Positions 26,381 through 33,083 of a stretch of 33,083 bases of DNA are shown here, in pieces; within the stretch, counting starts at the first letter, position 1, and each line of letters opens with the position of its first letter. A model generated the notes under the pieces. The model was not told the origin of the DNA. It saw nothing but the letters and a program-made list of their open reading frames with translations, and did not search any database. A program made the position numbers and the translations under genes. The DNA comes from Stenotrophomonas geniculata ATCC 19374 = JCM 13324 (GTDB lineage: Bacteria > Pseudomonadota > Gammaproteobacteria > Xanthomonadales > Xanthomonadaceae). The stretch lies in NCBI RefSeq assembly GCF_001431625.1, contig NZ_LLXT01000131.1, positions 1 through 33,083 on the forward strand, given 5' to 3'.

Positions 26381-27562
26381 TTGCGCGTAAAGCGTCGAGC
26401 TCATGCCGAACAGCTTGATGAAGCCCTCGGCCTCTTCCACGCCCCAGTCGGCCGACTGCGCGTAGGTGGCACCCTTGGTGTTGAGCAGGTGCGGCGACTT
26501 CACCGCCACTGCATCGACGCGGCCACCACGGGTCTCCAGCACCACTTCACCGTTGACCTTGGCCTGCGAGGACTTCAGGAACGCTTCGATGTCGGTCTTC
26601 AGCGGGTCGTGGTAGAAGCCTTCGTACACCAGCTCCACCCACTTGCGCGCCACATCCGGCTTGAAGCGGTTCTGCTGCTTGGTCAGCACCGCATCTTCCA
26701 GCGCGCGGTGTGCGGCCAGCAGCGAAACCAGGCCCGGGGCCTCGAACACGATGCGGCCCTTCAGGCCGATCACGGTATCGCCGGTGTAGACGCCGCGGCC
26801 AACGCCGTACGGGGCGAACAGCTTGTTGAGCTGGGCCAGGATCTGGTCGCCCGGCAGCGCCTTGCCGTTCAGTTCAACCGCTTCGCCTTCGACGAACTTC
26901 AGGGTGACCGTCAGCGCCTGCTCCGGCCACTCGCTGCGCGGTGCGCACCAGCCACGGGCGCCCTCGCCCGGGGCTTCCCAGCGGTCGATCTCGCCGCCGG
27001 ACATGGTCAGGCCCAGCAGGTTCTCGTTGATGGTGTAGGCCTGCTGCTTGGCGCGCACGCCGAAGCCGCGCTCTTCCAGGTACTTCTGCTCGTAGGCGCG
27101 GGTCTGGGTGTGTTCCTTCTGGATCTCGCGGATCGGCGCGATGATCTGGTAGTCGCCCAGTGCCTTCACGGCCAGGTCGAAGCGGACCTGGTCGTTGCCC
27201 ATGCCGGTGCAGCCGTGGGCGATGATGTGGGTGCCCAGTTCGGCGGCACGCTTCAGCGCCGCATCGACGATCAGGTAACGGTCCGACACCAGCAGCGGGT
27301 ACTGGCCCTGGTAGCCTTCACCGGCCCACACGAACGGCTTGACGAAGCCTTCCCAGATGGCCGGGCCACCGTTGACGGTAACGTGGCTGGTCACGCCCAG
27401 CTCGGCGGCGCGCTTTTCGATGAAATCGCGCTCTTCATCATCCACGCCGCCGGTGTCGGCGAACACGGTGTGCACGTTGTAGCCACGCTCCTGCAGGTAC
27501 GGCACGCAGAAGCTGGTATCCAGGCCGCCGGAGAAGGCGAGAACGACGTCTTTGTTGCTCAT
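26369..27562 (-). CDS. argG: Argininosuccinate synthase
   Basis: Joins citrulline and aspartate, using ATP, to argininosuccinate. The 397-aa protein has the PP-loop ATP motif SGGLDTS (11-17), [13 protein letters not shown] and [11 protein letters not shown] segments. The GN-DQ-RF core is the expected substrate and ATP site. The ATG at 27562 gives the normal N-terminus [13 protein letters not shown]; a longer open frame upstream runs into argF' and is not used. The Shine-Dalgarno is weak. Second gene of the arg run, after argF' across a 62-bp spacer with a SMAG. Confidence 0.95.
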   Translation of the reverse strand: MSNKDVVLAFSGGLDTSFCVPYLQERGYNVHTVFADTGGVDDEERDFIEKRAAELGVTSHVTVNGGPAIWEGFVKPFVWAGEGYQGQYPLLVSDRYLIVDAALKRAAELGTHIIAHGCTGMGNDQVRFDLAVKALGDYQIIAPIREIQKEHTQTRAYEQKYLEERGFGVRAKQQAYTINENLLGLTMSGGEIDRWEAPGEGARGWCAPRSEWPEQALTVTLKFVEGEAVELNGKALPGDQILAQLNKLFAPYGVGRGVYTGDTVIGLKGRIVFEAPGLVSLLAAHRALEDAVLTKQQNRFKPDVARKWVELVYEGFYHDPLKTDIEAFLKSSQAKVNGEVVLETRGGRVDAVAVKSPHLLNTKGATYAQSADWGVEEAEGFIKLFGMSSTLYAQVNR

Positions 27563-27579
27563 GGGGAGGGTATGTCCTG

Positions 27580-27602
27580 GTAGCGCCGGGCCGTGCCCGG
27601 CG
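27580..27602 (+). repeat. SMAG monomer between argF' and argG
   Basis: GTAG, then GCCGGGC/GCCCGGC arms around CGT. It fills most of the 62-bp transcribed spacer. Confidence 0.8.
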
Positions 27603-27624
27603 GAAATGATTGAATCGGAAAAAA

Positions 27625-28635
27625 TCAGCGCCCGGCAACCGCGGCCATGATCGCCTTCTGCACGTGCAGGCGGTTCTCGGCTTCGTTGATGGCGATGCAT
27701 TGCGGCGAATCCATCACGCCGTCGGTGGCCTTCACGTTGCGGCGCAGCGGCAGGCAGTGGCTGAACACACCGTTGTTGGTCAGCGCCATCTTCCGCTCGT
27801 CCACGATGAAGTGCTTGAACTGGTCGCGGATCGGCTTTTCAGGCTCCCAGTTGCCGAAGAACGGCAGCGCCCCCCAGCTCTTGGCGTAGACCACGTCGGC
27901 GCCGGCGTAGGCGCTGTCGATGTCATGGCTGATCTTCAGCGAACCGCCGCTCTCGGCCACGTTCTGCTCGGCCCAGCCCATGTAGCGGTCGTCGAGGATG
28001 TAGTCGGCGGTCGGGCACAGCAGGGTCACGTCCATCCCCATGCGGGTGGCGATGGTCAGCGCCGAGTTGGCCACGGCGGTGTTCAGCGGCTTGGGGTGGT
28101 AGGTCCAGGTCAGCACGTACTTCTTGCCACGCAGGTCCTGGGTGCCGAAGTGCTCCTGCAGGGCCATCACGTGGGCCAATTCCTGGCACGGGTGGGTAAT
28201 GGTCTCCATGTTGATGACCGGCACCGGCGAGTACTTGGCGAAGCTGTTGAGGACGATGTCCTGGCGGTCGTAGGCCCAGTCGATGAACTTGGGGAACGCG
28301 CGCACGGCGATGATGTCGCAGTAACGGCCCAGCACCTTGGCCACTTCAGCGATGTGCTCTTCGGTATCGCCGTCCATCACCGTGCCGAGGTTGAACTCGA
28401 TCGGCCACGCATCCTTGCCCGGCTGCAGCACCACCGCGTGGGCGCCGAGCTGGAACGCGCCCAGTTCGAAGCTGGTGCGGGTGCGCATGGACGGATTGAA
28501 GAACACCAGCGCGATCGACTTGCCCTTGAGCTGGTCGCCGAGCTTGTTGCGCTTGAACAGCGCGGCCTGGGTCAGCAGCGCGTCAAGTTCGCTGCGGCTC
28601 CAGTCCTGGGTGTTCAGGAAGTGCTTGGGGGACAT
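27625..28635 (-). CDS. argF': N-acetylornithine carbamoyltransferase (AOTCase)
   Basis: Transfers carbamoyl phosphate to N-acetylornithine, giving N-acetylcitrulline, in place of ordinary ornithine carbamoyltransferase. The 336-aa protein has the carbamoyl phosphate motif SMRTRTS (49-55; ordinary OTCases have STRTR), HPCQ and HCLPLRR. With the second of two adjacent ATGs (28635) as start, the DTEE motif gives Glu92 and the [10 protein letters not shown] segment gives Lys302, the numbers of the substrate-specificity Glu and the carboxylated Lys in the Xanthomonas campestris enzyme. The AAGGA Shine-Dalgarno is also better spaced for this ATG (6 nt) than for 28638 (3 nt). First structural gene of the arg run, 106 nt after a leader terminator. 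Confidence 0.95.
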   Translation of the reverse strand: MSPKHFLNTQDWSRSELDALLTQAALFKRNKLGDQLKGKSIALVFFNPSMRTRTSFELGAFQLGAHAVVLQPGKDAWPIEFNLGTVMDGDTEEHIAEVAKVLGRYCDIIAVRAFPKFIDWAYDRQDIVLNSFAKYSPVPVINMETITHPCQELAHVMALQEHFGTQDLRGKKYVLTWTYHPKPLNTAVANSALTIATRMGMDVTLLCPTADYILDDRYMGWAEQNVAESGGSLKISHDIDSAYAGADVVYAKSWGALPFFGNWEPEKPIRDQFKHFIVDERKMALTNNGVFSHCLPLRRNVKATDGVMDSPQCIAINEAENRLHVQKAIMAAVAGR

Positions 28636-28741
28636 CATCTTTCCTTGCGTGGCGGCGCCGGGTTCGACGCGGTGGAAGGGAAAACAGGAAGCAAAGGTGG
28701 AACGAAAAGGTTGCAGTTGCAGCTTTCAGAACGCAGAAACG

Positions 28742-28771
28742 AAAAAACCCAGCCGGGCGGCTGGGTTTTTT
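28742..28771 (-). terminator. Strong terminator in the argF' leader (possible attenuator)
   Basis: A perfect palindrome: CCCAGCCG (28748-28755) and CGGCTGGG (28758-28765) around GG, flanked by six A and six T, so it can terminate on both strands. On the minus strand it stands 106 nt before argF' and 26 nt after the stop of a small ORF. No plus-strand gene ends nearby. Either it ends the transcript of the secreted-protein gene at 28954, or it is the terminator of an attenuator. Confidence 0.9.
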
Positions 28772-28796
28772 TCGGACGAACAGCAAAAAGCTCCGG

Positions 28797-28898
28797 TTAC
28801 CCAGCGAGGATGTGGGGTTCCGGTCGACGCGCACGCGAGGTCATGCCCGACGCCTGTCGGGCTGCGCTGCTGTCGTGCTGGAAGTCGGTGAGCTTCAT
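28797..28898 (-). CDS. Putative Arg-containing leader peptide upstream of argF'
   Basis: A 33-codon ORF (MKLTDFQHDS... to ...RPEPHILAG) ends in TAA just before the terminator at 28742-28771. It has four Arg codons, all CGA or CGT with no CGC; three are clustered at codons 22, 24 and 25. Its last bases GCTGGGT (28805-28799, running into the stop codon) are exactly complementary to the terminator 5' arm ACCCAGC (28766-28760), so an antiterminator can form. A 7-bp hairpin (28845-28862) lies inside the ORF and could be the pause structure. There is no strong Shine-Dalgarno and only a weak promoter (TTGCGT, 17 bp, AAAGAT just before the ATG). The frame stays open further upstream, so the start is uncertain. 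The function is inference. Confidence 0.5.
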   Translation of the reverse strand: MKLTDFQHDSSAARQASGMTSRARRPEPHILAG

Positions 28899-28953
28899 GG
28901 TCAACCATCTTTGCATGCGGCCGGGGCCGACGCAAGGGGCCGGGGTCGCAGAA

Positions 28954-29523
28954 TCAGGGATTGCCCGTGGCGCCCTGCTCGGGGCCGACCCAAGGGGTGA
29001 TAGACACCCGGATCTTGAGCCGGTTGCCGGGGTCTTCCGGCAGCCGTGAGCGGTACTTGGTGCCCTTGTAGACGTAATCCACGTCGTAGGCGATGGGCCT
29101 GCGGAATTCACGCCCCACCGGCACGATACGGCAGTCACGGGTCAGCATCGGGCCATTGTTGGCCGGTGCCGGCGCCGGGGCGGGTGACTCGGCGGCGGCG
29201 TCCTCGGAGACCTCTTCATCGCTGCGCTTGAACATCGAGCGCACCGAGTCCCAGAAGCGGCTGATCCGGCCCTTGTCCTCGACCGGCTCCTCGCCGGTGA
29301 CATTGACCGGCGCCAGAGTCCGGGTCGAGACCGGCTCGCAGTGTTCTTCGGTGCGGGTCGCGCGCAGGGTCTGGAACACGGGCTCGACGTTCAGCACCTG
29401 CGCGTAGTCGAACTTCACGTTCTCCACGATCACCACCCGGTTGCGGGGCTCGGCCTCCTGCGCCTGGTCCACGGCGGCCAGCGCCGACAGGCAGGCCAGG
29501 GTCAGCAACGCGGTGGATTTCAT
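28954..29523 (-). CDS. Secreted protein of unknown function
   Basis: Not recognised as a named gene. The 189-aa product has a signal peptide (MKSTALLTLACLSALAAVDQA), a central acidic and Ala/Pro-rich linker (ESPAPAPAPANN) and a C-terminal segment with YDVDYVYKGTKYRSRLPEDP and a valine-rich end. That C-terminal pattern (YDV-Y-Y-G near a Cys-Arg pair, then PG and alternating V) resembles periplasmic UmoD-like or glycine-zipper 2TM proteins, but no glycine zipper is visible. The ATG at 29523 was chosen for the signal peptide; no Shine-Dalgarno is seen. It is upstream of the arg leader on the same strand and divergent from cysS. Confidence 0.7.
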   Translation of the reverse strand: MKSTALLTLACLSALAAVDQAQEAEPRNRVVIVENVKFDYAQVLNVEPVFQTLRATRTEEHCEPVSTRTLAPVNVTGEEPVEDKGRISRFWDSVRSMFKRSDEEVSEDAAAESPAPAPAPANNGPMLTRDCRIVPVGREFRRPIAYDVDYVYKGTKYRSRLPEDPGNRLKIRVSITPWVGPEQGATGNP

Positions 29524-29652
29524 TGGCGAAGGGAGCAAGGACACGGCAATAGTGTAGGCAGTGGCGAGCGCAAGGGGCTGAACATTACCCGTCCACGCTG
29601 CTCCTGCCCACCCCACCTTGGACGGACCCGGCGTCCACCGGTGGCAGGCGGT

Positions 29653-29667
29653 GCCCCCAAAGGGGGC
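29653..29667. other. Small hairpin in the divergent cysS spacer
   Basis: GCCCCC, loop AAA, GGGGGC, perfect 6-bp stem, between the secreted-protein gene and cysS, 11 nt before the putative cysS -10. Confidence 0.4.
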
Positions 29668-29677
29668 CGACACGTTC

Positions 29678-29683
29678 TAAAAT
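29678..29683 (+). promoter_or_regulatory. Putative -10 box of cysS
   Basis: TAAAAT, 5 of 6 to consensus, 28 nt before the cysS ATG. No good -35 is seen at 16-18 bp. The likely short leader is C-rich and has no Shine-Dalgarno. Confidence 0.45.
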
Positions 29684-29711
29684 CACAGGCTTGTCCCCCA
29701 GCCACAGCCCC

Positions 29712-31088
29712 ATGACCCTGCGCCTGCACAACAACCTGACTCGCCAGCTCGAACCGTTCATCCCGCTCGACCCGGCCTGTCCGACCCTGTATGTGTGCGG
29801 CCCCACGGTCTACAACTACGTGCACATCGGCAACGCCCGTGGCCCGGTGGTGTTCGGCGTGCTGGCCGACCTGCTGCGGCGCCGTTTCGGTGGCCTGCGC
29901 TACGCGCGCAACATCACCGACGTGGACGACAAGATCAACACCGCCGCGCGCGAGCAGGGGGTGCCGATCAGCACCATCACCGACAGGTTCGCTGCCGCCT
30001 ACCGTGAAGACATGGCCGCCCTGGGCGTGGTGCCGCCGGACATCGAACCGGAAGTGACGGCGCACATGCCGCAGATCGTCACCATGATCGAGCAGCTGAT
30101 CGCCAACGGCCATGCCTATGCCGCCGAGGGCCATGTGCTGTTCGCGGTGGCCAGCTTCGACGGCTACGGCAAGCTCTCGCGCCGCGACCCGGAAGAGATG
30201 CTGGCCGGCGCCCGTGTCGATGTCGCCCCCTACAAGCGCGATCCCGGCGATTTCGTGCTGTGGAAGCCGTCCAGCGACGACCTGCCCGGCTGGGAATCGC
30301 CGTGGGGCCGTGGCCGCCCGGGCTGGCACATCGAATGCTCGGCGATGGCCGCCGCCCATCTGGGCGAGACCATCGACATCCATGCCGGCGGCGTCGACCT
30401 GCAGTTCCCGCACCACGAGAACGAGATCGCGCAGAGCGAATGCGCCCACGGCGGCAAGATCTTCGCCCGTTTCTGGCTGCACAACGGCATGCTCAACTTC
30501 GGCGGCGCCAAGATGAGCAAGTCGCTGGGCAACATCGAGCGCGTGCACGACCTGGTGCGCCAGCATCCGCCGGAAGCGCTGCGCCTGGCGCTGCTGTCGG
30601 CCCACTACCGGCAGCCGCTGGACTGGTCCGATGGCCTGATCGAGCAGTCGGTGCGCACCTTGGATCGCCTGTACGGCACCCTGCGCGAACTGGCGTCGGT
30701 CGACGCGGTCGTGGCGATCCCGGCCACGGTCGAGGCGACCCTGGATGACGACCTGAACACTCCGCAGGCGCTGGCCGAAGTGGCCCGCATCGCTGCCGAT
30801 GCACGCCGGGCCACCGACCCGGCCGAACAGGCGCGCCTGAAGGGCGAGCTGCTCGGTGCCGGCCTGGCCCTGGGCCTGCTGCAGGCCGATCCGGCGCAAT
30901 GGTTCGGTACCGCTGCGGGCGATGACGGCGACGACGCCCGTATCCAGAGCCTGATCGACGAGCGTGCCGCTGCCAAGAAGGCCCGCGACTTCGCCCGTTC
31001 CGACGCCATCCGCGACCAGCTGGCCGCCGAAGGCATCGTGTTGGAAGACACCCCGCAGGGCGTGCGCTGGTCGCGCAAGCGCGGCTGA
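29712..31088 (+). CDS. cysS: Cysteinyl-tRNA synthetase
   Basis: Class I aminoacyl-tRNA synthetase charging tRNA-Cys, cytoplasmic, 458 aa. The HIGH-type motif is HIGN (38-41) and KMSKS is at 267-271. The zinc ligands that select cysteine are all present: Cys29, Cys209, His234 and Glu238, with the same numbers or one off from the E. coli enzyme. The DALR-type C-terminal anticodon region follows. The ATG at 29712 gives the family N-terminus; an upstream TTG at 29691 would add seven residues. No Shine-Dalgarno is seen. Followed by sufE after 53 nt containing a hairpin. Confidence 0.97.
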   Translation: MTLRLHNNLTRQLEPFIPLDPACPTLYVCGPTVYNYVHIGNARGPVVFGVLADLLRRRFGGLRYARNITDVDDKINTAAREQGVPISTITDRFAAAYREDMAALGVVPPDIEPEVTAHMPQIVTMIEQLIANGHAYAAEGHVLFAVASFDGYGKLSRRDPEEMLAGARVDVAPYKRDPGDFVLWKPSSDDLPGWESPWGRGRPGWHIECSAMAAAHLGETIDIHAGGVDLQFPHHENEIAQSECAHGGKIFARFWLHNGMLNFGGAKMSKSLGNIERVHDLVRQHPPEALRLALLSAHYRQPLDWSDGLIEQSVRTLDRLYGTLRELASVDAVVAIPATVEATLDDDLNTPQALAEVARIAADARRATDPAEQARLKGELLGAGLALGLLQADPAQWFGTAAGDDGDDARIQSLIDERAAAKKARDFARSDAIRDQLAAEGIVLEDTPQGVRWSRKRG

Positions 31089-31100
31089 CCTGCCCTGCCC

Positions 31101-31122
31101 CGTGGCCGGTACGCCGGCCACG
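31101..31122 (+). other. Perfect hairpin between cysS and sufE
   Basis: CGTGGCCGG and CCGGCCACG (9 bp) enclose the tetraloop TACG. No T-run follows. It sits 12 nt after the cysS stop and may limit read-through or stabilise the 3' end of cysS. Confidence 0.6.
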
Positions 31123-31141
31123 CCCCACCGTAGAGACTGTT

Positions 31142-31594
31142 GTGACCGACTCCCCGTTCCCGCTTGAACCCACCGCCGCCGAGGCCCAGACCGCCATCGC
31201 CGAGGAATTCGGCTTCTTCGGCGACTGGTCCGAGCGCTATCAGTACCTGATCGACCTCGGCCGCAAGCTGCCGGCCTTCCCGGAAGAATGGAAGACCGAA
31301 GAGCATCGCCTGCTCGGCTGCCAGTCGATGGTCTGGATCGTGCCGGAAGGCAATGCGCAGTCGCTGCGCTTCCATGCCATCAGTGATTCGGCCATCGTCT
31401 CCGGCCTGATCTTCCTGGCCCTGCGCGTGTACTCCGGGCGCTCGGCGCAGGAGATCCTGGCCACCGAACCGAGCTATATCCAGGACATCGGCCTGGCCCG
31501 CCACCTGTCTCCGACCCGCAGCAATGGTGTGGCAGCGATGCTGGCCTTCATCCGCGAGACCGCGCAGGCCCAGCTGCAGCGCGATCCGTCGTGA
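31142..31594 (+). CDS. sufE: SufE family sulfur acceptor protein
   Basis: Accepts persulfide sulfur from a cysteine desulfurase (SufS or CsdA) for iron-sulfur cluster assembly. The 150-aa protein has its acceptor Cys at 60 in LLGCQSMVWI, the SufE motif, and the typical SDSAIVSGLIFLALRVYSG and LSPTRSNGV segments. The start is a GTG at 31142 preceded by GAGA. No suf operon is in the window; the partner desulfurase must be elsewhere. Its stop overlaps the GTG of the next gene. Confidence 0.92.
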   Translation: MTDSPFPLEPTAAEAQTAIAEEFGFFGDWSERYQYLIDLGRKLPAFPEEWKTEEHRLLGCQSMVWIVPEGNAQSLRFHAISDSAIVSGLIFLALRVYSGRSAQEILATEPSYIQDIGLARHLSPTRSNGVAAMLAFIRETAQAQLQRDPS

Positions 31595-32838
31595 GCGAGC
31601 CTGCCACAGCCGAGGACACCGCGCTGGGCCTGCTGTCCCGACCCGGCTTCGCCAAGCTGCTGGCCTACCGCATCTTCGCGATGCTGTCCTACCAGGTGGT
31701 GGCAGTCACCGTCGGCTGGCACATCTACGAAGTCACCCGCAATCCGTTCTCGCTGGGCCTGATCGGCCTGGCCGAGGTGCTGCCGTTCTTCTGCGTGGCG
31801 CCATTCGCCGGCTACCTGGTCGACCATCTGCCGCGGCGCCGGTTGGGCATGGCGGCCTGTTCCGGGCTGATCGCCACCGCGCTGGTACTGACCAGCGTGG
31901 CCAAGGGCTGGCTGCCGTTTGAAGGCGTGTGGCCCATCTATGCAGCCATCGCCCTGACCGGCATGGTCCGCGCCTTCCTGTCGCCGATCTACAACGCGCT
32001 GTTCGCCCGCGTGCTGGCCCGCGATCAGTTCGCGCGCGGCGCAGGCCTCGGCGCGGTGGTGTTCCAGGCCGGCATGGTGGCTGGTCCGGCACTGGGTGGC
32101 GTGCTGGTCGGCTTCGGCGGCAAGGGCCTCTCCTACGCGGTGGCTACGGCCTTTGCGCTGGTGGCGATGGCCTGCCTGGCTACATTGAAGGTGGAAGAAC
32201 CGGTGCACACCGGTCCCGCCGCGCCGATCTTCAAGAGCATCGCCGAAGGCGCGCGCTTCGTGGTCGGCAACCGGATCATGGTCGGGGCGATGGCGCTGGA
32301 CATGTTCTCGGTCCTGCTCGGCGGCGTGGTGGCGATGCTGCCGGCGTTCCTGCACGAAATCCTGCACCACGGCCCGGAAGGCCTGGGCATCCTGCGCGCG
32401 ATGCCGGCGCTCGGTTCGGTGTGCGTGGGTCTGTGGCTGGCCCGCCACCCGCTGCACCGCAATGCCGGCCGCGTACTGCTGTTCGCGGTGGCCGGTTTCG
32501 GCCTGTGCGTGATCGGCTTCGGCCTGTCGCAGCACTTCTGGCTGTCGGCGCTGATCCTGCTGTTCTACGGGGCCTTCGATGGCGTCTCGGTGGTGATCCG
32601 ATCGACCATCCTGCAGTTGGCCACGCCGGAAGAGATGCGCGGACGGGTGTCTTCGATCAACGGCATCTTCATCAGTTCGTCCAACGAGCTGGGCGCGTTC
32701 TATGCCGGCACGATGGCCAAGCTGCTCGGCCTGGTGCCGGCCGTGGTGCTGGGTGGGTTCGCGGTGCTGAGCGTGGCCGGGATCACCGCGTGGAAGAACC
32801 CGACGCTGCGGAAACTGAATTTGCGTGATCTGCAGTGA
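31591..32838 (+). CDS. MFS transporter, EntS/MFS_3-like
   Basis: A 415-aa protein with about 12 predicted helices. The N-terminal FAKLLAYRIFAMLSYQVVAVTVGWHIYEVTRNPFS-type start, the LVDHLPRRRLGMA loop between helices 2 and 3, and TPEEMRGRVSSINGIFISSSNELGAFYAG near the C-terminus fit the MFS_3 (EntS-like exporter) group. The substrate is unknown; relatives export siderophores or other small molecules, but no siderophore gene is nearby. The GTG start at 31591 overlaps the sufE stop (GTGA), so it is translationally coupled to sufE. Confidence 0.88.
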   Translation: MSEPATAEDTALGLLSRPGFAKLLAYRIFAMLSYQVVAVTVGWHIYEVTRNPFSLGLIGLAEVLPFFCVAPFAGYLVDHLPRRRLGMAACSGLIATALVLTSVAKGWLPFEGVWPIYAAIALTGMVRAFLSPIYNALFARVLARDQFARGAGLGAVVFQAGMVAGPALGGVLVGFGGKGLSYAVATAFALVAMACLATLKVEEPVHTGPAAPIFKSIAEGARFVVGNRIMVGAMALDMFSVLLGGVVAMLPAFLHEILHHGPEGLGILRAMPALGSVCVGLWLARHPLHRNAGRVLLFAVAGFGLCVIGFGLSQHFWLSALILLFYGAFDGVSVVIRSTILQLATPEEMRGRVSSINGIFISSSNELGAFYAGTMAKLLGLVPAVVLGGFAVLSVAGITAWKNPTLRKLNLRDLQ

Positions 32839-32913
32839 CGCTGCGAACAGCGGATTCGGCGGCGCCGGGTGTTTGGCTGGGGCCGTTGCTCTCCCTCGAT
32901 GATTGGGCTTGTC

Positions 32914-32937
32914 ACTTTCTTTTCGCGAAAAGAAAGT
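32914..32937. repeat. 24-bp perfect palindrome in the terminal non-coding region
   Basis: Arms of 12 bp starting ACTTTCTTTTCG with no loop; one mismatch further out extends it to 15-bp arms (GT-c to a-AC). It lies 75 bp after the MFS gene. I recall similar A/T-rich palindromes as dispersed repeats in xanthomonads, but this was not checked. No gene is supported in 32839-33083. Confidence 0.65.
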
Positions 32938-33065
32938 AACCAAAGAAACGCTCCGCCATCCGCGAGCCGGCGCTGCGCGCCGGTGCCCGTGCTCCTCGGT
33001 GCTCGGCTCGCTACAAGGCGGACTCAACAGCCGCGAGCGCACGCATGACCGCTCCTGTCGGCCTG

Positions 33066-33083
33066 AGCCGAGCGTGGGCTCGG
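33066..33083 (-). repeat. SMAG unit truncated by the window end
   Basis: The last 18 bases are the exact reverse complement of the stem of the SMAG at 2049. The expected terminal CTAC would lie just beyond the window. Confidence 0.7.

Noticed and set aside
28907..28935. Firm promoter call for the arg leader (TTGCGT, 17 bp, AAAGAT)
   Set aside because: The -10 matches only three of six bases; it is recorded only as a weak candidate in the leader entry.

Overview
The window is GC-rich chromosomal DNA of a Xanthomonadaceae gamma-proteobacterium, most likely Stenotrophomonas (S. maltophilia complex). The evidence is the repeated short palindromes that begin with GTAG (SMAG-type elements), the Xanthomonas-type arginine pathway (N-acetylornithine carbamoyltransferase, a fused N-acetylglutamate synthase-kinase and a separate M20 deacetylase in one gene run), and a MetX-like acyltransferase of the Xanthomonas type. 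There is no prophage, transposase, CRISPR array or rRNA. Genes are dense and codon use looks uniform.

Layout. 1-2045 (+): end of a System I cytochrome c maturation operon (ccmG partial, ccmH, ccmI). 2226-3683 (+): metX-family acyltransferase and a DUF1294 membrane protein. 3784-7199 (-): cydC and cydD, the exporter needed for cytochrome bd assembly, divergent from 7428-10354 (+): cydA-cydB-cydX, the oxidase itself. The shared 228-bp spacer holds a perfect FNR/ANR box. 10369-10756: two identical tRNA-Pro(CGG) genes, each with its own promoter and terminator. 10926-12131 (+): CynX-type MFS transporter. 12474-18114 (+): pgaABCD, poly-N-acetylglucosamine biofilm polysaccharide, with a perfect Clp/CRP site 40 bp before pgaA. 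18222-28635 (-): a ten-gene run in the order argF'-argG-argE'-argAB(NAGS-kinase)-GNAT-argC-argH-yciI-proB-proA. 28742-28898 (-): leader ORF and terminator in front of argF'. 28954-29523 (-): secreted protein of unknown function. 29712-32838 (+): cysS, sufE and an MFS_3 transporter. The window ends in a non-coding stretch with a long palindrome and a truncated SMAG.

How the genes fit together. The arg/pro block draws on glutamate twice. The fused enzyme acetylates and phosphorylates it and ArgC reduces it. ArgD is not in the window. AOTCase then carbamoylates N-acetylornithine, the ArgE-like enzyme removes the acetyl group from N-acetylcitrulline, and ArgG and ArgH finish arginine. ProB and ProA carry out the parallel chemistry on free glutamate for proline. 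The cyd block pairs a high-affinity quinol oxidase with its assembly exporter around a low-oxygen operator.

The most interesting possible new element is upstream of argF'. A 33-codon ORF has four Arg codons, all CGT or CGA, three of them clustered. Its last codons (GCTGGGT, including the first base of the stop codon) are exactly complementary to the 5' arm of an intrinsic terminator about 30 nt further on. That is the geometry of a ribosome-mediated transcription attenuator, which would sense arginine. It is inferred from sequence only.
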